A stretch of DNA of 64,000 nucleotides from Melieria omissa (Eukaryota > Arthropoda > Insecta > Diptera > Ulidiidae): NCBI GenBank assembly GCA_963971225.1, contig OZ020269.1:27073783-27137782 (forward strand). Reading direction: 5' to 3'. The translations under genes were made by a program, and so were the position numbers. The number at the start of each line of letters is the position of its first letter. The stretch's first letter is position 1. Of the stretch, positions 23,603 to 32,720 are shown one piece after another. The notes under the pieces are model-generated. The model saw only the letters and a list, made by a program, of their open reading frames with translations. It had not been told where the DNA came from and did no database searches.

Positions 23603-24844
23603 CGGGTTTTCCTGAATATAATTGATGTGTGTAGGGCGACCATGGTTGTTGAAATTTTGGTTTCTGTTTGCATTGTTGTTGTATCTTGAGTTTTGGTTGA
23701 AGTTTCTGTTGTTTTGGTTATAGTTCCTTTGGTTCTGATTTCTGTAATTGAAATTCGTGTTAGCAGTGTGACGGTTTGGTCTGCCGTTGTTGGATGCGTT
23801 GCGAGAATTTGTTTGATAGTTGCTGTTGTTCTGATTGTTTCTGGGGTTGTAGTTAGCTTGTTGGCTGTTGTTCCTGTAGTTGTTGTTGTTTCTAGCATTG
23901 TTGTTGTTTTGATATCTGTTGTTGTCTTGTTGGTTAAAATTTCTGTGGTTTGCTCTGTTTTGGTTGTTGTTTCGATTGTTGCTGTTCCTGTTAATGAACA
24001 TCACTCTTGCCCGTGTTTGTTTGTTGTCCTTTTCTAGTTCTAGGGCTAATTCGACTGCTTTATTAAAATTTGTTGGCATGGCTGCGAAAATGGTTTGCTT
24101 GTATTCGTCGTTTAGTCCATTTTTAAATACGGTGAGACTGTATTGCTCGTTGAGTTTTGTAATTATATTTCGTTCTATAGTGGTTAGTTCGGAGCCGGCT
24201 TGATCTGTTTGTAATTTGTTTAGCTCTGCTATTAGGTTAAGGATCTTGTTCTTGTACGTATTTATGTCTAGACCTCCTTGGACGAGGTATGATAGTTGGT
24301 TCTGGAGCTGGGGTATCGTGTTCGTACTCTTGTATCGTTCGTTCAGAAGTATGGTCAGTTCTTCAAGCGTTTTTGGTATGTTATGGCCGATTGCCGTTCT
24401 AGTTGTGAGGCTCAGTTTTGCGTAGAATACGAATTCTAGCAGTTCTGTTTTGCCAGTAGCATCCAATTTTTTGTATATTAGTTCTGTTATCTTCGTGAAA
24501 GTATCCAGCTCTTTGAAATTCCCTGTGAAGTTCGGGATGGCTTTCATAGCCGTTTCGATATTAAATGCTGCCATTGTGATTGGCGGATGTTTTTCCTTTG
24601 TATTGTTATCCGTTAGTTTCTGTTGTAGTATTTGTATGGTGTTTTCGTACGTTTTGTTGAAAGCAATTTTTATGCCAGCTATGTAGTCTTTATCTGTGTG
24701 TTCAATTATTAGTTCTTCAAAGCGTTGTTTTAAAGCGACTACGGCTTGTTGTTTTGTCGTTAATGTCTCCTGCGTGTATGTTCTTTTTGGTGTTTTTCTC
24801 AAGTTTGTTAGGGTTCTATTTAGTTCGTTGAAAATGTCCTCCAT
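23558..24844 (-). CDS. gag: Gypsy Gag (capsid/nucleocapsid) protein
   Basis: Gag is 428 residues and starts at the ATG at 24842-24844 (MEDIFNELNRTLTNLRKTP). It forms the particle that packages element RNA. The first ~280 residues are helical and charged, as in 412/mdg1-type capsids. The C-terminal ~130 residues are extremely Asn/Arg/Gln-rich (RNNNNQNRANHRNFNQQDNN near residue 290). No CCHC zinc knuckle is visible, so the basic Asn-rich tail presumably does the RNA binding. A 5-codon upstream ORF (24845-24859) ends directly before this ATG. The gene ends at 23558 inside a stem-loop and overlaps pol in the -1 frame. Confidence 0.9.
   Translation of the reverse strand: MEDIFNELNRTLTNLRKTPKRTYTQETLTTKQQAVVALKQRFEELIIEHTDKDYIAGIKIAFNKTYENTIQILQQKLTDNNTKEKHPPITMAAFNIETAMKAIPNFTGNFKELDTFTKITELIYKKLDATGKTELLEFVFYAKLSLTTRTAIGHNIPKTLEELTILLNERYKSTNTIPQLQNQLSYLVQGGLDINTYKNKILNLIAELNKLQTDQAGSELTTIERNIITKLNEQYSLTVFKNGLNDEYKQTIFAAMPTNFNKAVELALELEKDNKQTRARVMFINRNSNNRNNNQNRANHRNFNQQDNNRYQNNNNARNNNNYRNNSQQANYNPRNNQNNSNYQTNSRNASNNGRPNRHTANTNFNYRNQNQRNYNQNNRNFNQNSRYNNNANRNQNFNNHGRPTHINYIQENPGDPEEDNHIPPGEQ
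23568..23609 (-). promoter_or_regulatory. Candidate programmed -1 frameshift signal (gag to pol)
   Basis: In the gag reading frame the RNA reads A-AAC-CCG at 23609-23603, matching the X-XXY-YYZ slippery pattern. A 5-nt spacer (GGCGA) follows. Then a perfect 10-bp stem, CCCGGAGGAA with TTCCTCCGGG, closes a 10-nt loop (23597-23568). A -1 shift here moves ribosomes out of gag into the pol frame, which is open from well upstream through the protease. Slippery run, spacer and stem are seen directly; function is inferred. CCC in the second triplet is less usual than AAA or UUU. Confidence 0.7.
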
Positions 24845-24895
24845 TTACATGTCGCTCATTTTTTTTCTCTCTTTTTTTTTTTTTTTTTTTTTTTT
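24845..24895 (-). other. Gag leader: A24 run and minimal upstream ORF
   Basis: The sense strand carries 24 consecutive A (complement of 24872-24895), then a short GA-rich stretch. A five-codon ORF follows (Met-Ser-Asp-Met-stop, 24859-24845) whose TAA abuts the gag ATG with no gap. The layout suggests leaky scanning or stop-reinitiation at gag; this is inference from position. Confidence 0.5.
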
Positions 24896-25118
24896 AAAAC
24901 CGAAGATTGAACATGTTGAGCATACGTACTGTCTCCTCCTCTAGTGTTGTAGGATTCCTAACGTCCTCTAATGTTGGTGTCCGTGGCATTTCTATTGTCC
25001 TCCAAAGTTTTTCCAAATATTCTAACTGTTTATGTTCGTCTATTTCTTCAATTTCTAATACTATATTTCCTTGTGTCGAAATATTTTCGTACCTATGTTG
25101 TCTGTTTTTCCTGTCCAT
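24894..25118 (-). CDS. Gypsy accessory ORF3, 74 residues, unknown
   Basis: This small ATG ORF starts MDRKNRQHRYENIST and ends NMFNLRF at a TAA formed at the edge of the A-run before gag. It is acidic in the middle (VLEIEEIDEHKQLEYLEKLW) and looks helical. I do not recognise a domain. It begins 80 bp after accessory ORF2 and ends 49 bp before gag. It may be a leader protein or a chance frame; its position in an otherwise intact element mildly favours a real product. Confidence 0.4.
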   Translation of the reverse strand: MDRKNRQHRYENISTQGNIVLEIEEIDEHKQLEYLEKLWRTIEMPRTPTLEDVRNPTTLEEETVRMLNMFNLRF

Positions 25119-25198
25119 GCTTTCTATATTGTAAGATTACGAGCTTATGTGTAGATTTTGCATAGTGAGATATTTGTTTCTAAATCATTTATATTTAT

Positions 25199-25405
25199 TT
25201 AAACCTGAGTTACATGTATGGTTTTTGTGTGTTTCTTAGTGTAATTCTTATAATGTGCGTTGATTTGAATGAATACTAGTATTAATACTATGATACTTAA
25301 AATATATGTTAAATTTGTATTGTTTGTCGCTGCTGTTGATTGTGCTGCGCTCGCTGCATTATTGTTTGCAACAATAATCTCTTCCTTGCTTGGTTTCGTG
25401 CCCAT
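25199..25405 (-). CDS. Gypsy accessory ORF2: small putative myristoylated membrane protein
   Basis: The 68-residue protein starts MGTKPSKEE, fitting an N-myristoylation pattern (Gly2, Ser6, Lys7). A polar Ala/Asn/Thr linker follows, then one strongly hydrophobic segment (YILSIIVLILVFIQI, about residues 34-48) and a basic C-terminus (YKNYTKKHTKT). That predicts a single-pass membrane protein. Small membrane-type ORFs upstream of gag are known in fly 412-related elements, from memory. Its ATG shares one base with the stop of ORF1 (TAATG at 25403-25407), so translation is probably coupled. Function unknown. Confidence 0.6.
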   Translation of the reverse strand: MGTKPSKEEIIVANNNAASAAQSTAATNNTNLTYILSIIVLILVFIQINAHYKNYTKKHTKTIHVTQV

Positions 25406-25758
25406 TAGTGCAGGGTTTTCAACTTATCAATTAAGTTGCGTTTAAGGTCCCGGTCTGTTGTTACGGGGATCAGTTTGTACAATATTGCTTTCTCTCTTCT
25501 TGCTGCAACCTTTTTTCCGCCTCTGGCGCGTCGTTTCTTTGCTGTCGTTGGGGCCTCTGCTGTTTGGGGTTTTGTTTTGCAGTTCCTCGCCTTGTACTCT
25601 TCGATTGTGATGGCCCTCGGACCGGCTGATTTTGGTGTGGGCGTATATACGGGTGGCGTCGATGTTGTCGGTATGACGCTCTCTGGGACGTATTCTTGCT
25701 GCTGTACGGCTCGGACCCACTTTTCGAATACTGCGTCGATTTCTTCTTGCGTTGTCAT
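25405..25758 (-). CDS. Gypsy accessory ORF1: 117-residue basic protein
   Basis: This is the first ORF after the 5' LTR and leader, starting MTTQEEIDAVFEKWVRAVQQ. The N-terminal ~25 residues look helical. A Pro/Thr-rich stretch (TTSTPPVYTPTPK) follows, then a strongly basic block, KKRRARGGKKVAARREK near residues 80-96, which could be a nuclear localisation or nucleic-acid-binding signal. The stop overlaps the ATG of ORF2. Similar small basic ORFs sit before gag in 412-like elements (recollection, not checked). Function is unknown. Confidence 0.6.
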   Translation of the reverse strand: MTTQEEIDAVFEKWVRAVQQQEYVPESVIPTTSTPPVYTPTPKSAGPRAITIEEYKARNCKTKPQTAEAPTTAKKRRARGGKKVAARREKAILYKLIPVTTDRDLKRNLIDKLKTLH

Positions 25759-25906
25759 TCCTGGGTGAATGATGGAGTTTGTGGATGTGAACGGTGGGTT
25801 TGCCTTTTTAAATTTTCAAATGTAGTGGTCGATAGTTATGGTCTGGCAGGACCGGTGTTACTGTGGGTTTTCATTTATTGGTGGGTGTTCCAGATTTGGT
25901 CGCAAG

Positions 25907-25920
25907 TGGCAGGATCGCCA
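25907..25920 (-). other. tRNA-Arg primer-binding site
   Basis: Directly after the 5' LTR the sense strand reads TGGCGATCCTGCCA. This is complementary to the 3' end of fly tRNA-Arg as I recall it (…GGCAGGATCGCCA) over 14 nt. tRNA-Arg priming is characteristic of the mdg1/412 lineage, which supports the classification. Confidence 0.75.
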
Positions 25921-26502
25921 TGTGGTGGAACAGGAGTTGGGTGTGGTAGAACAGAGGTCGGGTATAAAGTTTGTTGTGACCGCTTTTGGTTTGTCCGACG
26001 TCAGTAGCGTTCGGGTTGACCTATTTGAGGCGGCGGGTCACGCCAATTATTTTATGGCCAAAGTGCCTATGTGTGAGCAACCAAGAGAAACGCACGGTTT
26101 GTCTATTCTCAAGAAGCTGATTTTATTTTTCAATTTCCGTGTCTTAAATACAAAATTTAGAAACTGTTATACGGCTGAGCATTTCCAATGCTCCGCCCGA
26201 TTTTCCAGTGTCGCGGAAGTGTGACCAATCAGCGTCACGGGACCCTTTCGGTCAGTTCAGCACTTTTCCTCAAGTGCCATTGCCCTGCGGTAGGTGACAT
26301 CACACAGAGTGCCGATCAGTGCATGTTCCATATGTGGGACACTGCACTGCGGTCAGTCGTGTCGGATGGCACGCCGCTGGCTTAGCCACTTGAGTGTCGC
26401 TTGTGTCGTGCGCGCGTTGCTATTTGACACTTTGACACATTTGTGCTTGAGTGCAGCATGACTTGTCAGGGTTGGCATAAGTGGTTACACGGTACCACTA
26501 CA
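25921..26502 (-). repeat. 5' LTR of the Gypsy element
   Basis: This 582-bp LTR is where transcription should start on the minus strand. It ends at the AAAG target duplication (26503-26506). An AATAAA (complement of 26122-26127) is present as in the other copy. I did not find a canonical TATA box; TATTTAAG near 26145-26152 (complement) is a weak candidate. Confidence 0.93.
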
Positions 26503-26975
26503 AAAGTTATGTGACAACTGTCACACATTTTCAGCGGCAGTTTGAATTGTTTTAAAGCTAAAAACATGGATTCATCCATAAAATAGAGACAACTAATAAA
26601 ATAATGGGACAACTGTAACACATTTCTCGTAAAAAGTTCTTGAATTTTTAAGAACAAATGAACGGTTACGAGTTAAATGATTAAAGTCCATAAAATACTG
26701 TCATTTCATACCTTTTGTTCAATAAAACAACCTTCTTAAACTCTGAGAAGGAAACAAATGAAAAATGTTATGGAAATATGGAAAATGGTTCATTAAAAAT
26801 TAATTTTTGAAACTTAAAAAAGAAAGAAAATTGAGTTTGTTGACTACTTTTACACTTTCCATATGACACTTTACATTGCTTTTAAGCTGGAAATGTTAAG
26901 TTGTGGCTGATAAAACTTTTTTAACAATTTCTAGTGCCACTTAATTAATGTGACAACTGTCACACTTTTCAATGT
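26503..26975 (+). repeat. TGTGACA-box satellite, segment 3
   Basis: Boxes TGTGACAACTGTCACAC at 26510 and 26948 and degenerate ones between (for example near 26605) continue the array beyond the Gypsy element. After excising the element, the first box lies 141 bp from the last box of segment 2. The array appears to end near 26975. Confidence 0.75.
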
Positions 26976-28998
26976 AGCTCAGTACAAAGCCTAATTTTGC
27001 AAACTTTCAACTTACAATCACATTTCATATCTGTAACTACAACAAATTGTGCGCTTACAACGCATTCATTAACATTTACAACCGCTTAGCTGTGTTTTGT
27101 TGGCACATTCGTTTATTTGCGCAAATATTTATTCAGATGCTGCACAAGTCAGTGTAACCGTTTACCTATTCAATTTTTCGGTCTACATGGAATTGTTGAT
27201 ATTTAAAATTGTTTGCATTGTTGTTGGGTGATTTTTATATTTACACACACTGTGTGGGCTACTAGTTTGGTTGTTTTTATTGTAGACATTGTGGTTATTT
27301 GCGCCATTCGTCATGATTTATGCAGTTTTCATTTACATACATGTGGCCATTGCATTTCTGACACTGCTTTGTTGGCCATTTATGTGGCTTTAGAATTTAC
27401 AGCACGACCACTTTTCCAAATGAATTCAAATCGATCGCACACACAGACAAATGAAACATTTATATTTTTATGAAGTAGTTTTGTAGATATTTGTTTCAAT
27501 GCGTTTAAAAATTAATTCCACATGGCGCTAAATCAACTAACGCCGTTACGGTGTCAACAACCCCTACGAGGCTTTCATTGGCATTCGCCAATCCCACTAA
27601 TGGAAACGTGTCATGCAATTTTTAGTGGGCTTTTGTAAGCTGTCGTAAACTGTTTTCTAATGAAAAGCGAAATGCATTATATCAGCAAATTTGATTCTTA
27701 TCAGTAAACGAGCCCAGTTCAATTTGTACAAGTACAAGTGTCCTCTGTGTCTCGACTTGTCGTCACAATTGTTGTTACCTTTGCCACTCAGCTAATCATC
27801 TACACGATTGATTTTCATCATCCGATTGTGTTGCAAACAAGCGCAAAAATAAGAAACAAAACACAAAAATTGCCCATTACTGCATTGAGTCATTTGCAGC
27901 ACCTGTCCGCTTCTCCAACCCAGACTGGCTGTGGCCTCGTTTTGCTTGAATTTTCTAATTAAGATAAGCTAGCTGACACTTTGTTAACGACTACAAGCGT
28001 GCCAGGCAAAGGCAATCGGCCCAACACGTGACCTGGTGCAGTCAGTCGTCACGGCTGCTACTCGCCCGGCAGCACCGTTCAAGCGGAAAATATTGCAAGG
28101 AAAAAAACGAGTAGCAAATTAATTTATCGATTGAACACTCGAACGTTTGAGTTCGTAATTACCGGTTGGCAACATTTTGCTACAAATGTCTGATATGAAA
28201 ATTTAAAATTGCATACATTATGAAGAAATTCAAAGTGCAAAATTGGCTTTTAGCGTCACACAATTCTTTAATACTTAGTTTGACATCGATTTTAATTTTG
28301 TTTGAATTTTGGGTTCAGATATTTGGAGCATAGAATTAGACATTTTTGGAACTGGAGCTACGGTTAGTTGCAAATAAAGGATTCAACAAATACAAGAACT
28401 AACTATTCGACAAGTTAATAATAAGTTCAACAAGGAATTTGATTGTGTTGCTTGGAACCAAGGAAATTCATAGGAAAGATTTGCCTAGCAAGGATATACT
28501 ATGCCTTGGGTGCACTTTCATCAGCAAAGGTTCATTATTTTCATTAAAACATACTTCAGGAATATGAATCGATATCATTTTCGATATCAATTATGTGTGA
28601 AACGCTGAAAACCAAACCATTAAAAGTGAGTACAAACGCGAAGTCCTCATAACGTTAGATTAGGTTTAAATGGCTAGTTAGATCCTTTTTTACTCAAAGA
28701 CCAGAAAGCTGGACCTTGTAATGCCATATGAAGAATTCTCCAAAAATTGGTCAAAACATCTGGACAATGTTATGAACCCGAGTAGGTCTTTAACATCACC
28801 GTAGGATATGTTTGAACCGTGCTTTTTAGTCTGTCAAGCCCTGAGCACTTTCTTTCTCTTCCGTGCATTCGCTTCTATCGTTTTTTCTTAAATTAACATT
28901 TGGTCTGATGTGTGTTTCGAAAAGCCAATGTCCAGTAAGAATGCATATCTCAGTCCTGTCCCAGTCACCCAATTAGTGAGCAGTTTTGACTTGTACGC
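26976..28998. other. Unassigned noncoding DNA
   Basis: I recognise no gene or repeat. A 38-codon ATG frame near 27522 and a GC-richer patch at 28000-28085 were looked at and show nothing identifiable. Confidence 0.45.
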
Positions 28999-29250
28999 AT
29001 GTGGTATCACAATGAGTCATCATGAGTCACCTAAGTGTGCTCCTCTTGGGACAGCCACACCTGGATGACAATCATCTCCTACAATGGTTCGAGAGTAGAA
29101 AAGATATTTCACTCTCCAGGTCTGACACCTTTTCCATAATCAAACTTGGCTTAAAATTTTGTGAACACAATCACTTGAGATCCATAGGTTAGGTGAGGGT
29201 AGCAGTTTATGATGCTCACATAGGCCAGTAGAGACCTGTTGAGTTATCGC
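28999..29250 (+). repeat. Fragments of two dispersed repeat families
   Basis: GTGGTATCACAATG near 29000, followed by a CTAAGTGTG word, matches the tail of the repeat at 532-640 and 61500-61661. At 29198-29245 the block GCAGTTTATGATGCTCACAT plus AGGCCAGTAGAGACCTGTT matches 49244-49290. Both are fragments; classes are not identified. Confidence 0.5.
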
Positions 29251-29507
29251 AAGAACAGGAAATTACCCTAAAACGACACAGATTTCCCTTTAAGATCAAA
29301 GAGGGAAGCCCTTATGAAACTTGCGATACAGTGAATGTCGTTACTCGACAGATTGGTCAGGTCAGGGGCCTCAAGATAAAGTTCTCTTCGTCATTTACAG
29401 AACCGCAGCAGTGCCTTTCTACGACACCTGAAGAGATCTTTGCTACATTAACAATCTATTCGATTGGAATAAGTGATGGTCCGAAGGAACATTGTCTGCT
29501 GAATACT

Positions 29508-29831
29508 GCGGGTGGGGTAGCTCAGCTGGCTAGTGCATTGGGCCGCGAGTCAGTCATGCAACGCTCGAGCCCAGGTTCAAGACTCCGTTGCGTTAACACC
29601 GAAAAAAAGAAAAAAAAAAAATGTTTCGTTCGGCAGGAAATGGCGAACCTCTGAGAGTAAAATTGACTATGAAAAAGCTCCCAACTCGCCGTTCGGAATC
29701 GGCATAAAACTGTAGGTCCCTTCCATCCGTGTACAAATTCGCACGCACAACACGGATGGTTGCGGGAAGCTAGGCCTTAGTCTCGTTATCGGGCTGTCGT
29801 GCCAAGAAGAAGAAGAATAAGAAGAAGAAGG
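29508..29831 (+). mobile_element. tRNA-derived SINE, copy 2
   Basis: The head has a good A box (TAGCTCAGCTGG at 29518-29529) and B box (GGTTCAAGACTCC at 29574-29586), so pol III transcription is plausible. The body matches the copy at 9549-9877 over GAACCTCTGAGAGTAAAA, AAAAAGCTCCCAAC, GCCGTTCGGAATCGGC and the ACACGGATGGTTGCGGGAAG region. The 3' end is hairpin CTCG-TTAT-CGGG, then CTGTCGTGCC and an AAG/AAT simple-repeat tail (29804-29831). An A-rich insertion follows the B-box part near 29600. I found no clear target duplication. Confidence 0.85.
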
Positions 29832-30961
29832 TAGCTCATTACATTGAAGCACCTTGAAAGTATACTTGACGACTATACAGGTCCTTCTTTATCTAGAAGA
29901 GATAGTCATCTGGCCATTCGAGAAAATATACCCAATATGACTGCTTGTGAGAAGCTCAAACTGGTTCAATGGGTTACGGTTTCAAGCTTGACTGTTTTTG
30001 GTATCGTAATGGGCCCTCATGGCACCCCAACTACTCTCTACCTACCTAGTCCTTTTAAAAACTTTTGCAACATGTGGCCGAGCGTTGGTGCAATGCTTCA
30101 CGCAAATTGTGTTTCGTTAGCACAAACGTTGACATAGAGCACAAAGTATGTAAGTAGATTGTTAACATTTCGACGAAATGCCACATACTGATTCTTAGAA
30201 GGAAATGCTGACGCTTTGACATGAATGCGATTACAAGATGGTCCGATGTGATTGACTTCTAGTTACAGCATCTTTTGTCAATCGCTTAGAACTTATTTTT
30301 ATTCCAATGAATCGCATCTAATCGTTTACAAATTACTTTAAAAATATTTGTAATCATACAGTTTCGCGTAAGTACTCACCTAATCTAATCTTCTTCAATA
30401 CTATTCAAGTTCTGTTATTTGTTCATGCCTGAGAACTATTGTTGGGTCTTTTATTCTGCAAATAAATAAAGTGAAATAAATTTGAAAAATTGTTTAGAAC
30501 AATGTTTGTTCACATTTTAAGCGAAAAAATTCACATAAAAAATATAAAAAAATTAAACAATAAACACAATTCGTTCTTATTGAAAGTGCGCTGCGTGCAT
30601 TATGAGCTCGACTACCTGCCACTACCACACACAAGCACACACACACATAGGAAATCTCTAAAGCCACATAAAAAGCTTTTTGGCCGCTTCACAAAGCGAG
30701 CACATAAAACTGCAAATGAAAACGCATGCGGCCATAAAATGCAAAATTCTCGACAACCACACAGCCACACGTAGCCAGACGCAGAAGCCACACTCACACA
30801 CACGCATAGTCCGCATGCAACACGTGCCGTGTGCGTGTGTACTTATGTGCGTGCGCGTGTTGACGCCTTTAGTCATGTGTTGGCGATGTATTAGTAATTT
30901 CCGCTGCACAGTAAGTGCTCCATATTTCAGTCATATTTATGAATTGTTGGCAAAGATATAG
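29832..30961. other. Unassigned noncoding DNA with CA/TG tracts
   Basis: Nothing is recognised apart from CA tracts near 30627-30650 and 30790-30805. Short frames on both strands overlap these tracts. Confidence 0.4.
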
Positions 30962-31030
30962 TCGAGTGGCCGGGTTTTGGTTGCGCTGGTGTCGATGGCG
31001 ATGGCAGCAGCCGCCCACGCGCTCTACAAA
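30962..31030 (+). CDS. Candidate exon encoding a hydrophobic segment, weak
   Basis: A 69-nt GC-rich segment between a TATAG acceptor-like site and a perfect GTAAGT donor (31031-31036) is open in one frame. It reads SSGRVLVALVSMAMAAAAH then ALYK. The hydrophobic core resembles a signal peptide or membrane helix. An ATG inside it could instead be a start codon. The acceptor lacks a pyrimidine tract, which weakens the internal-exon reading. No gene family is identified. Confidence 0.2.
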
Positions 31031-31459
31031 GTAAGTGCAGTCTCGTGCATGTCCTGAACACACACACACACACAACACAAAAGCCACAATATGCATCTTT
31101 TATCCGCCCAACAAAAAATTCACATACATGAGCGCAGCATGTGCGGAAGTTGAAATTGTTGCTGCTTTTATGAGCAATGGGCACGGCATGAAAACGTAAT
31201 GCGATGCAAAAGGAAAATAAATATTGCGCAGCGGTAAAATTGCAAATAACAATTGAGAAATTGAGAAATACCGAAGCAGAGCGAAATAATGAATGTTGTC
31301 GAGTTTCTATTTTGCACTTTGCGCTGCTTTGCTGTTGCCAACGCTGAAGCATCCTTGACATGAATGTTTGACATGAAGCAATTTGCTGCAGCATGAAAGC
31401 AAACGTAATGCGTGTTGTTTATTTTTGTGCTTCGAAGAACGTTTTATTGAAATTTTTCA
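31031..31459. other. Unassigned noncoding DNA
   Basis: Nothing is recognised beyond a CA run near 31058-31078. Confidence 0.4.
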
Positions 31460-32720
31460 ATTATTCACAAAGAAAACGTAAAAAGTTGAAAAGCTTTCTA
31501 TTTGATCCCAATTGTAAGATGGCGAAAGAGTGCGATGTGTACAAGAGTGGCAGAACAAGAAATGGAACAAGTCGAATGGTTGAATACGATAGAAGAGGAG
31601 ATAGAAGTAGTAGGGGTGAGGAGGGACAAAGGGAAATAATCAATGTGAGATAAGATGACGAGAAAAGGGTTTTGAAGAGGAGATGGAGGTGAAAAATTGA
31701 ACGAAAATTGGAGATAGAGGACAAAGAGGACATGTAGAGAAAAGTGGTCAGAGAGAGGAAGGGGAGAGGGAGGAAAAGTGATGAGAGAGAATAGGGTAAA
31801 AAGTGATGAGAGGGTCATGAAGGGAGATAGAGGGGAGTAGAAATGGAAGGAGGAGCAAGACGTAGAGGAGGAAGAGAAAAGGGAGGGAAGGGGAAGAGAC
31901 AACGAGAGATAAAGCAAAAATAAAAATGAAGAAATAGAGATGAAGGGTTGACAGAAAAGTGAGGAAAAGAAGGTAGGAAGGTAGAAGCAAGAGATAGAAG
32001 AGGAAGAAAAAATGGAGGGAAGAAGAACAGACAACGCTAGAAGTGGAGATAGAGCAAAAATAAAAACGAAGTAATAGAGATGAAGGGTTAAAAAAATGAA
32101 GAAAGGAAGGTAGAAGCAAGAGGTAGAAGAGGAAGAGAAAATGGAGGGAAGGGGAAGAGACAACGCTAGAAGTGGAGATAGAGCAAACATAAAAATGAAG
32201 AAATAGAGATGAAGGGTTGAAGGAAGAATTAAGAAAGGAAGGTAGAAGCAAGAGGTAGAAGAAGAAGAGAAAATGGAGGGAAGGGGAAGGGGAAGAGAAA
32301 ACGCTACAAGTGGTGGTAGAGCAAAAAATAAAAATGAAGAAATAGAGATGAAGGGTTAAAGAAAAACGCTAGAAGTGAAGGGTTGAAGAAAAATTAAGAA
32401 AAGAAACGAAGTTGGAGCAAAAAAAGAAAAAAGAAGTGTACATGGTGCTGAGAAGAGATGAAAAAGATAAGGGAAGCTAAAAACGAACCCGAAAATGGAA
32501 ATGGAGACAGAAGAGATGAAACAGAGAAGAAGAGCTGAAGGTGGAAGCAGAGATAGAGTGAGAATAAGAAATACAGTTGTGGGAGTGGCAGAGCGAAGCG
32601 CGGATGGGATATAGCGGGAAAGAAAGATGAGATGAGTGGAAAGAGAAATTAAAAGAGGGAGAAGTGGATATGAGAAAAACGGATAAGACTATGAAAGAGA
32701 GGCGGAGCGGTGTAAATGAA
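31460..32720 (+). repeat. Purine-rich tract with ~130-bp tandem repeat
   Basis: The plus strand is almost entirely A and G for over a kilobase. Within it a unit starting GTAGAAGCAAGAG (then AGATGAAGGGTT) recurs at about 31850, 31981, 32110 and 32242, giving a ~130-bp period with four copies up to ~32400. The long Ser/Leu/Phe-rich open frames on the minus strand are artefacts of this composition. Such mirror-type purine tracts can adopt triplex DNA. Confidence 0.8.

Larger units (their letters stand above)
19035..26502 (-). mobile_element. Full-length Ty3/Gypsy retrotransposon, mdg1/412-like
   Basis: The 7468-bp element lies on the minus strand. It has two 582-bp LTRs that read identically, TG...CA termini, a 4-bp target duplication AAAG (19031-19034 and 26503-26506), a tRNA-Arg primer site next to the 5' LTR, and gag and pol in the usual order. 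There is no env. Three small ORFs precede gag, a layout known from fly 412-type elements. Identical LTRs indicate recent insertion, because both are copied from one template and diverge afterwards. I see no disabling mutation. Excising the element with one AAAG restores the host satellite spacing (141 bp). Confidence 0.93.

Noticed and set aside
23551..23898. Thr-rich third reading frame overlapping the end of gag
   Set aside because: Arises from the AAC-repeat code for the Asn-rich Gag tail; the pol product is in the other (-1) frame and continues into the protease.
29508..29590. Possible genuine tRNA gene
   Set aside because: A and B boxes are present, but the sequence does not fold into a clean cloverleaf by eye and is followed by a SINE body shared with another copy.
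31498..32251. Long minus-strand open frames (up to 230 codons) rich in Ser, Leu and Phe
   Set aside because: They are the translation of the complement of the purine-rich tandem repeat; overlapping frames are all open and there is no domain.
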